From Artocarpus heterophyllus (taxonomy: Eukaryota > Streptophyta > Magnoliopsida > Rosales > Moraceae), in the NCBI GenBank assembly GCA_025403435.1, contig CM046331.1, forward strand, positions 26,474,693-26,538,692: a DNA stretch of 64,000 nucleotides. Direction: 5' to 3'. The position numbers and the translations under genes were made by a program. The notes under the pieces are model-generated. The model did not search any database. It saw only the letters and a program-made list of their open reading frames with translations, and was not told where the DNA came from. Position 1 is the stretch's first letter. Each line of letters opens with the position of its first letter. Positions 9,800-23,130 of this stretch are shown here, in pieces.

Positions 9800-12421
9800 A
9801 TTTTCCAAATTATTAATTAAATCTTATTTAGTCTTCGATTTTCAAATAACGTCCCATCATAAGTTTAACTTATAAAATTATCCTTTAGTCACTCTTCCGA
9901 TTCTAAAAATCTAGACATAAAAGAAAGATGCGAGACCGTATCCAGAGCTGCGGAGGATGAACTAATTCTCATATCAAAATTGAGACATTTTAAAAGTCAG
10001 GATCAAAAGTAAATTTGATTGGAATTCAGGGACTAGAAATATAATCAACCAAAGTCTAGAAAATTACATTTTTGAGAGTGGACACAAATCTCATTAGACA
10101 TGATTACTTCGAATCAAAAGCAAAAAGAAAGCAACCAGTGATTGCTTTTCTCTTTATAATGTGTTTATTTACGAACTTAGTAATAAGAGATTTACGAGCC
10201 CCACACACAATAGAATGAGGAAATGAAATATGAATACTTAGATACCTTCTATTATTGATTCATGGTTAAAAGGAATGAAGCAATTAAATTTACTTATATA
10301 TCCTCGCTATAAGTGCAAGAATATTTAGTCATATAAAAGGACATTTTGGTGATTATATAAATAAGATTAACGTTTCTAAGTTTAGTGCACACTAGAGAGT
10401 GGATAAAATTGCTTCTCATTACCGGTTCTTTAGTTGTATGCATGTAAAACTTAGAAGCTTTAGTTCCATACTTTTAAAACTGAAAACTTTTGCTCCATGC
10501 CCTTGGTTCAATGACCCTTATCCTAAATAATAAACATTAAAATTAAAATCTATAATAAAAGAAAATTAAAAAAAAAAAAAAAGAAAACCCGGATAGAGAG
10601 GAAGAGTCTACTCATCCAATCTCTAGCTTGATATTTGAAGGTTTTGATGAAGTTTCTTTCGTTTTAGATCGATTCCGCGGTGAAACCTCATTGAATTTTG
10701 TCTACTTTATTTGTTTCAAGGAGCTTTACATTTCAAATCAAAATATTGAAATTAGGGATTTGAAAGTATGTTGGTTGCTTAATTAATTTAGTTTTTTTAC
10801 TTTCAATTTTGTTTAAAAATATAGTTGTTTTAGTTTTTTTTTTTTTTTCATTCTTCGTAGTTTATTTCAAAGAGATTTGAGCAATTTTTGCACTTTAAAA
10901 ATCAAATTTTGCATTATTAGAGCTTCAAATCGGAGGTTAAAGATGACACTATGATCATTACTAACTTGTAAAAATCTTAGAACTATTGTCAATAATCAAT
11001 TCAGTTGGGACAATATTTGTTTTGATTCATTTGTCATTTATATATAAAATAGATTTTCCTTTTTCAGTGAGGCAAAAGATCGAACATGTAGAGGACAATT
11101 TAAAGCCACCCAAACACAAAATTCCCAGAAATAATCCCATTGCTTTTACCAATATATTATAGAGAAAAAACCATTTCTTTTATCTTTATATTTCCATCCC
11201 TTTTATTAACAACGATAAGCAATTAAACAATTAAAGACTTCAAATAAATACTCATTGTCATTGCCTAAGTTCAAAACAGAAAAAAACCATTGATCACAAA
11301 ATCTCGTTTGTAAGCGTTATTGGAGGTCGTGACAACTGGTGGGAGCGGACGGCGTGGGATCAAACGGTGGTTGTGGGCTGTGGGGCGTGGCGCGGCGGTT
11401 GAGATGGGAGGAGGAGTGGTGGAGAGGAGGAGTGCATGAGTTTTATTTTTTTAGTAAAGCGTGCTTGAGTTTTGTTTCCAAAAAATGTTGTCAGAAAATC
11501 CATAAAATCTGAAGGGATAGAAATGGGGAGAATTTGAAGAAAGGGCAAAAAAAATTCATAATAAAGTAAATGACTCTTTTTTTTTTTTTTGTACAAAAAA
11601 AATATGTTTTTTTAGACAGATAAATTATCTTAGTTTTTAAAAAAAAAAAAAAGACAAAAATAATTGTAATGAGGAGACGAACCTCAACAGAGTGAAAAGA
11701 AAAAAAACTGGAGCTGTTTTGATGTTCAAAAAGCATGTTTTTTTGCTTTAAAAAACTGTTCAAAAAAAAGACTATTTGCCTAAAATGATTTTTTTTTAAA
11801 GTCATTTTTCAAAATGTGTAACTTTAATTGCCTCATCAGCATTTAAAAAAAATGAAAAAGAAAAAAAAAGTTGATTAGATGGGAGGCAAATTATTAGAAC
11901 ATACTTTTCGAGAAAGCAATTATCTAAATTCCTCTATTATTATATCATGAAATAAGTAAGCAAACTCTAGACAGAGAATGTATAATATTCATTCCCATAA
12001 TCTTTCTTTTCAAATTCATTATTTTTTCCATTGCATTTTTTTTTTTACAACTTGATAAACATGCATATAGTTGTTTGTGGGACAAGCAATTATAATAGGA
12101 ACAAAACATGCAGTGGCTATGTTAGCTTTAAACACCATTATTCTTTCTCATCATAATTTGGCAAGAAAGTTCGCAATTAGCTTATTGAGCTCAGCATTTT
12201 GGTAAAGTAGTAATAGATCAAGTAAACAATAGAGCACAAAGCCAATCATAGTACTTAAAACTACAACAGAAAGTTCGAAGAACATTGTCCAGTAATCCCA
12301 ACAAAAAAAAAGAGACCCGGACCATACGTGCAAAATAATGGAAAGTGGATGTTAATAAATTTTTTCAGAAAGATTGCTGTCGTGCATTGATGAACCACGT
12401 ACTTGCTATTAGAGAGATTTA
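9800..12421. other. AT-rich intergenic DNA, no gene seen
   Basis: There is no supported coding region. The stretch 11330-11440 is GC-rich, but its minus-strand frame (11360-11596) runs into low-complexity lysine and proline codons and has no domain. Long A and T tracts at 10565-10585, 10835-10850 and 11575-11650 create the other open frames. Confidence 0.45.
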
Positions 12422-12527
12422 GGGTCCATTTGTTTCGATACTTAAATCACGGTTCGAATCATTTTACTACAGTATTTTCCCTCACAAAAATTTAAATCTT
12501 TATTCAAATACTCAAACCAAACGGACC
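12422..12527. mobile_element. Tourist-like (PIF/Harbinger) MITE, 106 bp
   Basis: The ends are GGGTCCATTTGTTTCGATAC and, reverse-complemented from the right, GGTCCGTTTGGTTTGAGTAT. The trinucleotide TTA flanks both sides (12419-12421 and 12528-12530), as expected for PIF/Harbinger target duplications. The interior resembles the MITE at 54584-54704 (GGTTCGAATC block, TACTACAGTATTTTCCCTC), so the two belong to one family. Confidence 0.75.
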
Positions 12528-12605
12528 TTACAATATGACCTCTTTCCACCCAAAAATAAAAATGACCATTGGGTATAAGAATAAAAATGGGTTTCAAAAT
12601 TTAAA

Positions 12606-13166
12606 AGATTATTTACCTTTTTTATCTCCTATATTTTAAGTTTATTCAAATATGCTTTTTTTTTATCTCATCAAATATATATTTTTATTGTAAATTTAAA
12701 ATACAAATTTATACTTTTCTCAATTAATTTTGAATTTTTGACTTAAAAATTGTTTAAAATACTCTCAAATTGAAAAATAAAAAAACTTTAAAAACTAAAA
12801 AAAAAAAACTTTACAATAAGGTTTTTGACGTCAAACAATATATTCGAGTGTTTTATGTGTTTTTGTTTTTAATTTCTTATTTTTAAAAAATTTTAATTTT
12901 TTTCTCTTTTACTTGAAAATAATTTGATCATTTTTAAATGTAAAAATCAACTATTACCTTAAGTATGAATTTGTATATTAAATCTAATATAAAGATATAT
13001 TCGATCAGATTAAAAGCTTTTAAATGTCAAAATCAACGATTGCTTAAGATAAAGGATAAATTTGTGTATTAAATCTAATATAAAGGTATATATTCGACCA
13101 AGTTAAAAGCCGAAAGCATAGTTTTTTTAAATTAATATAAAATAGAGGGTATAAAAAGATGAATTT
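12606..13166. mobile_element. Long-inverted-repeat non-autonomous element, copy A
   Basis: The left edge (TTTACCTTTTTTATCTCCTA, then TATTTTAAGTTTATTCAAA) and the reverse complement of the right edge (CTTTTTATACCCTCTATTTT, then ATATTAATTTAAA) are related inverted repeats extending well over 100 bp. Inside, ATTAAATCTAATATAAAG-TATATTCG occurs twice as a direct repeat (about 12978 and 13069). A homologous element lies at 49838-50336. No coding capacity and no clear target duplication were found; class II (MULE-like) is the best guess. It ends about 80 bp from the MAA3 stop codon, so it may overlap the 3' UTR. Confidence 0.55.
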
Positions 13167-13246
13167 CAATAATGACATTGATTTACAATATCTTGTGTGT
13201 TGACCGTTGGACAAAGTTAAATAGCTGGGGCCCTAGGAGCAAGTCC

Positions 13247-16200
13247 TCAATCCTCGTCAAAACCGCCACCATCATCCATGCCACCATCCCCATCTCCAAT
13301 ATCACCTCCGTCATCTCCATGAGCTTGGTCAGCGTCACCCAGATTGTAGGCTGCAGCTGCATTGTCTTCCATCTCGGTGTCATTCTGTGCTGCTGCAGGC
13401 TCTTCATCCTTCACTTTCATGGATTTTAGATTGTCATCGCTGAAAAACGAATTATACGGCTTCGATACCTACCATGTCGACCAATTAATTTAAGGTTTTG
13501 TGCAGATTTTGAAACTTTGGAGATATAAAATAGATGCAACATTACACCATAACTGGGTATAAAGTGATTTACTTGTGAACATACGAGAGATTTTCTTTTT
13601 CATCAAGAGATTCTTTCATATTTTTTTTTTTTTGGTTTGCAGAGAAGTGAATATTTTAACGTCAAGTAAAAGAGAACACTTATGACTTACCTGAAACATA
13701 CAGTCTCTCTTCTCAGCACTTTTCACTAGGTTGTTCCAATGCTCATCACCCCTCCTTAATGTCGATGCAGAACCGACCACCTAATCATAACAAACATGCA
13801 ATTTTGGTCTCATCATATGAGGTGAAGTGAGATATCAAAATCAACTAATAGTACTTGATGTTAAGCGAAAAGAATGGCGTACCAAGACGGAAGACTTTGC
13901 TCTTGTTATGCCGACGTTCATTCGCCGAAAATCAGACACAAATCCGATGCCCTTGTTCTCATTTGCCCTAACACAAGAGAATATGGCAACGTCCTTTTCA
14001 CGTCCCTGCAGGAAAGTAGGGGAAAGAGGTTTTCAATTGTTTCAATAATTAATTATAAGAGAAATACGTTGAATATTAAAAGTTCTGTTTTAGCTTTTAG
14101 TAATTCAATGCTTCTGCAGGTCTAAGTAAACCACACAAGCAGCGGTCATAACAGTTGACATCTATAGCATAACAATAGCAATAACAATAACAACAACAAC
14201 AATAAAATAACTCAAAATAACAGTTCCTTTCCCCTCCAAATAAACAAACTTTAACATAATAGGCTCAAATTCATCCTTTTAATTCTTTCTCATATTGTTG
14301 ATATTATTGGTTAAAAACTGTAGTAAATACATCCTTCATTTTGAAATCCTGCGCACGTTATTATACTTTCCATTAGACAAATCAATCAACGTGCAATATC
14401 TTTGTAATTCAATATACCATTTCAGAAAAGAATGGGACACTTTTACCTGGCAACCATCCACAGTAGTGATATCCACTACTTTCTCCGAGTCAACCCCAAA
14501 GGTACTCTTGAAACGTTCTTTAAAGAGATTTACTTGTGCGCTGTATGGGGATATAATGGCGAATTGCTGACTTGATTTGAGCTCAGGATACGTGCTTACC
14601 AATTTTTGATACAAGAGGAAAACAAACTCGACCTCGTCAACATTTACCCATGATCCACTTCCTGAAGGTTGGGATTCTTTTCCTTCGTGTAAATTAAAGA
14701 AGCCAAATGGTCCGAAACAGCGATAGTCGTGCCAGGAACGCCGTGTCTGATCTTTGATGTTGGGACCATCCTCCAATGACTCTGCATAAAACTCCCCAGA
14801 AGGAAAGCTCCGGATCTGCTTGAGAAACAGGGTTGCAAGTAAAATACTGTTTAAAAAAATGATCTTTGCCAAGAAAAACAAGAAGAAATAGCTCGTACAA
14901 ACATTTTTACAAGAGAGTACGAGCATCAGTGTCTACTTGGTTAGATGTAAAGCATCACACAACAGAGCCTATCAGTATGAAGACACACAAGACACAGGCC
15001 GCACCATCTAAAAAACAATTAGCAATTCATACCCCAATAGACCGTCAAACAGTTTATTTATTTATTATAGTAAAAACTGAAAACTAAGAAGAATCCTCTA
15101 ATGCCATAGCAAAGTCCATGGTAACTTAGATACGCGTAACGTTTAGCATTACTCATCAGATAGCTGGTTATGCTTGTACAATATTCAATACAACAGAGCC
15201 CAAAAGAGATCCGCATATGGTACTTGTAAATTTCGTCAAATACAAGCTAAAAATAATGACATGTATGGAAACACCAAAAACAAAAACGAAAAAAAAAAAA
15301 AAAGGAGCTCTGAACAAGCAATAGCTTGTCAACCATCAATAGTCAGTTTTATTATCAAGATTCCCAATTGGTTTACTTCTAAAATGATATTGAAACCTCT
15401 AGTTTATAATTTCATTTGTATGCCTTGATGTGAAAATATTTGCAATAATTATCCCCATCAAAGTGTCTTGATCTCAAGTTGCATTAGTTCATGAAGTAAC
15501 ATTTTATGAAGGTTAACCAAAATATTTCCAATCTAACCTCTGGATGCATTCGATACTGGGTCTTTAGCATGGTCACAGGATAACCAGCCCTCTGAAATCT
15601 CTCGAACATGCTCCTACCGTATCTTCGTGAGGTAAAGAAAGATACAAAACATAAAGTAAGTCTTTGTGCGTCAAAGGTTTCTCACAAATAACAAAAAATT
15701 ACTATTATCAAATGTGTTTTACCCAAATTTCTCAGCAATAGGAGAGATTACAGTAGCTGGCAGTTGAACTGGATCACCAATCTATATGGTTATAGGAAAA
15801 AAAAACAGCTTATTAAAATCAAACTAATATATAGAACTTTATATGCATGAAGAAAAATGTAAGAGGCTTTTTTTTTTCTTTTGAATGGAACTTATGAGAG
15901 GAACTGAGAGAACAAATGATCTTGTTAAGTCCACAAGAAGCCCAGTAAAAAATACGATGAACGCTTTACCAGAAATACTTGTTTGCATCCATTGGCTAAT
16001 GGAACAAGAATAGCTGGTTCTACCTGTTTGGAAGATGTTACGCAAAGTAGACAGATGTCAGAGTCTTGAAGAATTCTTTATAAAAAGCAGATAGAATTCG
16101 ATCTAAAAGGATTATTATATTAGGAAGAAAAATTACGAAGCAATGATATATACACATGGTTAAATCACAAAGAGATGGTACTTTGAAATTTTTAAAGCAT

Positions 16201-19200
16201 GGAAGGTTTTTCTTTTTTCAATTAAGAGTGTCCTTTTCCTGGAGGGTCAAAAAATTGCCAAAATTTGTAGACTGCCCTATCAGATTATTGTTGCACTGCA
16301 AGCAGTAGGTAAACTAAATCTATCATAAGTTACTTAAAAAACAAAAAAGAAAAAAAGAAAAAAAAAAGCTATATTTATTATCGACCTCTTATCCTTGTAG
16401 TGGGAGCTCACTATTTTCATTTCATTTCCCTTCCCTTTACCCGGAAAACCAGCTGAAGTGCCAGACCATTTCCAAAAAGAAGACTTTCCAAAAAAGAACA
16501 GAATTGAATTGTGGTGGCGAGGAAACAACATATTTTAAATCCATTAACAACATTAACATTTGATCAAGGACAAGGGATCTAACTAATGCTTTACAAGGGA
16601 CAAGCAAGAATTAAAAGAAAAGAAAGATTACGGGACTCACAGCTTGAGCAGCTTCATCAATTATAACAACATCAAAACCACGATTCCATTTACTGAAAAG
16701 AGCTGAACCACTGAAACTAAGTGTGGAGAAGACCTGAGTATATAGACAGTTAACAAGAAACCACAACCCCTTAATGTTGCCGACACAAATTTTTTGCTTT
16801 ATTTCTATTGTTATTATTATTATTTTTTATAAATGGACACAAGATAAAGTTACATACAATGACGGCCTCCTCCAAAATTGCAGCACGAACACTATCCCTA
16901 TCCTTTCCTGCACCTCCACATCTCTCCTTATCAACCTCCATGCTTTCATGCTTTTGCTTCACCTACAAAACAAATTTAAATCTATTTTAAGCAACATATA
17001 TCCCCAATCTATTGCTTCTCTCTCTTCTCATATAACAATAGGCATTTCTCCAAAAGTAACCATGGAAAAAAATTCCCTGAAGATCTGATGTATAAGTTTC
17101 AGTTTTCAGAAATGTGTTAAAAGTCTGTCACGTAATTACTGGAAGATTTAGAGCTTTGAAAGTCCTTGCATTGTGCTCCCCTCATCCAAGAACTATCAAC
17201 TTAGGTGCCAATTTCCCAAATTACATGCCACATCACCAGATCACCAAACCAATGCAATGGCCTATTTTAGGCTGACAGATAAATTTGGCTCCCATCATCC
17301 CAGACACTAATAAACACAAAGAAAGCCAACTTTCTAGAATTTGAATGCTAGCAAACTCGAATATCTAGTACTTTCCCCAAAAGTTAAGTATCTCAATTAG
17401 TGTCGTCCCTTTAGCCATTTTTGTTGACGATTCCCCTTTCCACCTCTGTATCTTTTTTTTTGGTTTTATTAATATGTCTTACTGCTTCCCATAAATAAAA
17501 TAACCATAATTAAGTGACCCTTGGTGTTGGTTTGTTAACACATACCAGGTTATCCATGGAGACTGCCCGGACAGAATGATGAGCCTTAAGACCGATCCGT
17601 ACAATTTTAGGATTATACAAACTGTCATTTTCATCACGAACACCTAGGGAAATACATAGCATTACAAAGGCAGCTATTTGCATTTATTTACGTCACAATA
17701 AATGGAAAGATGCACATTGCAATAATCTTTAAGAAAACATTCAAGTCCTAAACTTATATAAGTTACACTTAAAAGATACGTTTTTCCACCATGTTGTTAG
17801 GAACATGACAAAATAGTTAAAAATAAATAAATCATGAACCTTGAGAGAAATTAAATTAAGGCCAACTAGATACGAACAACCTGATGTTAATTTTAGTTCA
17901 AAGGTACTTTTTTAAATTTTATGAATGAAAATGAGATATGGGTCATAGTTCATACGGCATTAGTAAAATTAACAATTAGACAAATGTGGAAATATAACCA
18001 GCAAAAAAACACGTTGAAGGAGGACAGAACTGGATTTAGCAATGTACAACAAGACTAAATCATATAAGCAAGGAAATGAGCAAGGGCTATACCATTGTTT
18101 AGAACACGTAATACGATCTCATCCAGTGCAGAGTTTGAAGGGGCACATACAAGTACACGCACACGATATTTACGGCTGGAATTGACTACTTCTGGTTTCT
18201 GCAGACATTATTTCAGTTCAAAGCTACAACTTTCTCAAATCACAACAACACAAAGCCAAGACTAGAGCCTACCAGCTCATTTCCGGTGGTTGGATAGAAG
18301 CCATCATCACCATCAACAGGCATTATATCATCTCTCGGATTATTCCCACCAAGCCATGGAGATGCTCGTGCCCAATGATTGTACCTGAAATATGCACAAA
18401 ACCACCATTAAAAAAAAAACCACCACAAGGAAATGGAAAGGAAACAAAGGAACTAAGCCGTATGGTAGCTTTGAGGCAACAGTAAGGTTAAACAAATATT
18501 TTGTATATTTCTCCATAATGGTTGGAATATATGCAGAACTGGTAAGGTTAGACTAGAACTGCATTAGAACCCTATGAAACAGTCAAAATCAAATAAAAAC
18601 AATATATAACAATATTAATAGTCCGAAAGCACATACATGTCCAGAACAGATAATTTTGGCCCACGTTTTATGTTGAGCAAGCCTCGCCTACACAAGAAGG
18701 ATAGTAAATGACAAGCAGCATACTAAGTTTAAAGTTGCAGTGTTACAGATATGCAATACGCTGCTTATAATAATCACAGAAAACATTGGAAGGCCAGAAA
18801 TAACAGCTTTCACGCCACAAAATCAGTGCAAAAACAATGATTAATCACCTTGAATGCAGTCTTGCTGGAGTGGCATGCAAAATTGCACTGAGAAGCCCAA
18901 GGATGGTTTGTGTCTTTCCTGTTCCTGGAGGACCCTAAACGGAAGCATAAATTCAGTATTCACATATTAATATAATGCACGTGAAACAATAATTCAACAA
19001 TATCAGAAACAAGCGAATAGAATGGAGAGTCAGAGAGAGGAGGAAACAAGAGCACGTGAGTGAAGTAGGTCAAAGAACAGTGGTTAATTCTTGTCTCAAG
19101 AGAATAAATTTATTTCCCGAAACGTAATTAAATTCCCCATATGGATTGCCTTGAAACTTGCCTTGAAACTAAAGTACCAAACCTTATCCAAGAATGACCA

Positions 19201-22200
19201 AAACCAAACAAATAAATCTCAATTTCTCCTCAGCAAATGTCTGTGTGTATATCATATGGGTCTATATATATCTATCAATCTTCCTTTAAAAGTATGCATT
19301 ATCAACATGAATCCTCTATATTTAATTTTCAAGCATAGTAGCATACTATTTTGCTTACACTGGAACCATCAAACCTAGGTTCTTTTAAAATATGAAAGAG
19401 AGGATGACAACAAAAGCTTCAATTATAGAAAAGTCTGAGATTAAGAGGTTTAGTGCACAATAATAGAATTCTCAATAAGACATAATCCAAACCTGTATCA
19501 GAACAACGGGTTTGCGTGAAAGACCAGCCTGCACGGTGGGAAAAAAAGAAAGAAAAATGTTTCAATTAAAGGGAAAGAGTGCAAACCATTTATACAAATA
19601 AATATAAGAACCCAATTAAAGCCGCAGAGACACATGATAAAAGGTCATATTGAGAACAATGAAAGAGGTAGCTGGACTCCCCCCTGTAGCAAATTTCCAA
19701 AAGCCCACAACATATATAGAGAATCTATATAGATCGCTACTAGACATACCTAGGAAATATGAAGTATCTTACCTGTATGGCATCCCATTGAGATTTATTA
19801 AGATTTTCTTTTATATATTCCTCTAGGGGTGTAGATATTTTCCACGCCTGGTCTTCCAGATCAAATTTCTTTTCACTTGCTGTTACTATTAAATCCTTGA
19901 AAGGGAGAGAGCCAATTGATTGTAGAGCAACATATTCACGAGTAATAGTCGATAAACTGCAAACCTGCATCACAAAGTAAATCAATAATCCAGGTTAGAT
20001 TTATAGAAAGAAAACAGAAGAGATTAATAATAGACAACACAAAATGGTTCAGCTTGCTTCTTTATGTTTAACAAATAAAAGTCTTCCAAGACTTACCATA
20101 AATAGCATATCTAAAATGCTTAATCACGTAAATCAATAATATCAGAATGCTTTCTGCTTGCTCCAACTATAATAGTCCTTAGCATAATAATTCTTATTGC
20201 GACTGACAATTTAGGTAACTCAGTGTTACTTGCACAAAAAATAGAAATTCCCGCAAACATTTTCACAGTATTACTTGCACAAAAAATAGAAATTCGCACA
20301 AACATTTTCACAATGTAATATATGTCAAGCAAGGACATTAAGGACTACTTTAAGTGTCTATGGGAATAATTTTTGGTTGTACACAAACTTGTAAGTGTTG
20401 TGATAATCCAAAAATCATTAGTCCAAATTTATTGTAAAAGGAGATATATATATATATACACATATATATATATATATTTGCACTGCCATTTATCTATAGC
20501 TCGAGAGAAAATGCTGGTAGAGAAGCCAATGCATGGATTTTCTAAACTTGTGCAGATACTAATTGACTAAATATCTCAACTAGTCAAAAAGTTCTGCTAC
20601 ATCAACTCAAAAACTATGCCACTAGTACCATCATATCTCCAGCCAAATTATACGGTTGAATCCCCATAAGTCAAGTCCCTCAAAAAGAAATCTACAAGCA
20701 GAAAAACATCAAGTTCACAGAGAAGAAATTGCTTAACCTTCAGACTGTAAAAGAGTCTGTCCGCTTCGTTCATAGAAGTAATCAAGGACCGTACATTCAT
20801 TAGCCTCGAAGAAGATTCAATGACATCAGTTTTCCGATGTGTGAATTCTCCAGCCAGATACATTCTAAGAACAATGCGGTTGTTCTGAACACTCTCCACC
20901 AAAGCAAATGCATATGTTGCCGGGAGTTTTGCGCCCTCTTGAAACTGAAATATCCAATGCTTTAAAATCAGAAGTAGCCCCAAGCAACATTAAGTAGGTT
21001 CATCAACCTATTTAGCCAAAACTCTCAATTCGTTGGCTCAATTACCATGTCCAAGCTGATATTTTGCAATAAACATGCAAGTAGAACCTAAAGGATGACA
21101 TTTTCCTCATTGAGAAGTTGTCTAAATGTGAAACATCTTAATCAAAACGTTTTCCAGACATTTTTCATTAGAGAAGAAAATGAAGAAGAAAAATGCAAAA
21201 CCTATGTAGCAAATGCAAAAGACGCATAGTCAGACAAGCAATTATTATTTAAGCCAATCACCTTGACTTTTGAAAGAAGCAAAAGATCATTTTGCGATAT
21301 GGATTCCTCATTTTCCGCAGAATTAACCACTACTAAGTGAAACCCGTCAATCTCATTGCATTCCACTACCACTCTGCTCTCCCATTCTGTCACTGCAATG
21401 GCCCAGAAGACAAAAGAAATGAGAAGCTGATTTCAGCATCATATTCAACAAATTCTCAAAAACACTGCATTTATATCTTTCTTTCTTTTTTAAAAGTTTG
21501 CCTGCAATAGGGATTGATGCTTGTATCATGATATCAGAGACTTTAATGCTTTGATGCAACAAATATACACATTATTACATTACCCCCATAAAATTCAAAA
21601 CTCAAAAATCCCACCAAAAAAGTGGACAAGAAAAAGGAAGAACATTTTAGGATATGATTTTTCTGCATTATATATGACTTGTCCATTTTAACTAACCCAC
21701 TAGTTGCTACAATTCCCATTAATCGCTACATATAACTAAGTTCTGTAATGGAACAAAAGCCCAAAACAGAGGAAAATATAATAAAGAAGAACAGAAAGAG
21801 ACCGAGAGGAGAAAAAGGGAGGGCCTTAGCTTTACCATAATCATCATCTTTCTTCTGAGAAATCTGGGCTTTAACTTCTTCAAAGAGAAGAGGCTCAAAA
21901 GTAGAGATATAATCATCAACATCCTTGTACCTGTCCTTCACTTTCTTCAGCTCCAAATCGCCATCTCCGTCTTCCTCTATCTCTCGCTTATTCTTCTGCT
22001 TTACAAATATAACATCAAAAACCTATCAATTCAAAATTTCTAACACATATACACACACACACACACACACGTACATACATGGGGCAATACTTCCATCTTA
22101 ACACAGAAGTGAGAAACCTAACATGAAATAGTGTTCAACAATTTAGTTCCAATTATAGAATGTAAAACTCTCACATGCTACAATGTAAAGCAAAAATATG

Positions 22201-22553
22201 CTACATTATAAAGCTTACACATGTATAAATATTTTAGTTCCAACTACATTCTCACACACTAAAATATTCAAAGAAACACTAAATTTAAAAATGTATAACA
22301 AAAAATTAGCTCACGTTTATTTAGCGGATTTGAACTAAAATCCAAACCTTTAGGCAATAGTGTTTTCTCTCGCAAAAATTTGAATTTCTGTTCAAACTTT
22401 CTATTTGAAATGCATGAAGCAAACAACCATTTAGTTATCCCAGACTATTATTATACCTTTACAATGTTGGTATTTCTATGAAAATAAATATCACGTAACG
22501 CTTTCCGCTTCTATATATTACAGGAAGTAGACCATACCTATATACATACATAC

Positions 22554-22586
<33 letters not shown>

Positions 22587-22694
22587 ATGTACGTGGGAGT
22601 GTTTGAGGAGACGGAAATAATCCCAGCTGAGAACGATCTTGTGAAATTGAGCAATGGAAGCTTCTTCCTGAGGCTTCTCTACGCCCACAGCCAT
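13247..22694 (-). CDS. MAA3: Sen1/senataxin-type SF1B helicase, MAGATAMA3 family (20 exons, 826 aa)
   Basis: Exons (minus strand): 22694-22593, 21995-21836, 21392-21262, 20944-20738, 19964-19773, 19528-19493, 18934-18849, 18687-18637, 18384-18273, 18198-18093, 17643-17546, 16962-16858, 16733-16641, 16023-15970, 15781-15723, 15622-15538, 14815-14447, 14005-13883, 13780-13691, 13468-13247. All introns are GT-AG and the phases close to 2,481 bp. The N-terminal SWDYFRLLK is a family signature. Helicase motifs: Walker A GPPGTGKT (277-284), [15 protein letters not shown] (Ia), DEAAQA (488-493), [10 protein letters not shown] (513-522), QYRMHP (553-558), SPYSAQV, VDGCQGREKD (around 682) and VGITRAK (713-719). 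The tail is acidic and Gly/Asp-rich. Arabidopsis MAA3 (about 818 aa) is needed for female gametophyte development and pollen-tube guidance; Sen1 relatives act in the nucleus on RNA and R-loops. The gene looks intact. Val replaces the usual Lys in the GDP-K-QLPATV motif. Confidence 0.95.
20226..20315. repeat. 45-bp tandem duplication in a MAA3 intron
   Basis: A 45-bp unit starting TTACTTGCACAAAAAATAGA at 20226 recurs at 20271 with a few changes. It lies inside the intron between exons 4 and 5 of the helicase gene, away from the splice sites. Confidence 0.75.
22054..22590. repeat. Microsatellites in MAA3 intron 1
   Basis: An (AC)n run lies at about 22052-22072, and a compound (TA)n(GA)n run at about 22554-22586, immediately next to the exon 1 splice donor at 22592-22591. 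The GA run reads as a CT tract just inside the intron on the transcribed strand. Confidence 0.75.
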
Positions 22695-22736
22695 GCGAAC
22701 ATTACAGAATTTGCCAATTTGATTTCCTCCTCCTAA

Positions 22737-23100
22737 ACTGGATTCCTTTTTTCCAAAAAATAAAAATCTTTCAGAATAAAATATGAATCAAAATTTCCCT
22801 ATGCAAAAAATAAAAAATAAAAATAAAACCTGTCCATTTCCTGTTCCAGAAACAAAACAAGAAAAAAATAATGCTTATTAAATTTTAAAAAAAAAAAGGT
22901 TTTCGAATGTACCTGTGAAGTGTGGAAAGGTTTTCGATTACTTTGGCGATTCTTCGATTCTTGCGAGCAATTGAGAGAAGCAAACAGCTGCTGCGACGCC
23001 TGGACCACTGGTTGTAGTTGGGCCTGCCCAAGGTAGAGTGGCTGCAATGGCTATGGCGGGAAGGTTCTCCGATGGCTAGGGCTTCCATCGGAGATTATAA
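22737..23100 (-). other. Spliced 5' leader of MAA3, possibly coding (in-frame N-terminal extension)
   Basis: A strong donor CACAG|GTACAT closes an upstream exon at 22913. Splicing to the AG at 22739-22738 would remove a 175-bp intron. With that acceptor, the upstream ATG at 23088 reads without a stop into the MAA3 start at 22694, adding 73 residues (58 from the upstream exon, then SLGGGNQIGKFCNVR). The added sequence is rich in Arg, Ser and His with few acidic residues. Choosing the nearby TTTAG acceptor would instead hit a stop, leaving the ATG at 23088 as an upstream ORF. The ATG at 22694 gives the conserved family start, so this segment is annotated as leader. Confidence 0.5.
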
Positions 23101-23130
23101 CACCATGAGATCAATGGCCGAGATTATTTA

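Noticed and set aside
12455..12472. GGTTCGAATC, resembling a tRNA T-arm (also near 54668)
   Set aside because: It lies inside Tourist-like MITEs and no acceptor stem or anticodon arm can be built around it.
16771..17088. Plus-strand and minus-strand frames within the helicase locus
   Set aside because: Only the minus-strand part 16962-16858 is a real MAA3 exon; the others are read-through or opposite-strand shadows.
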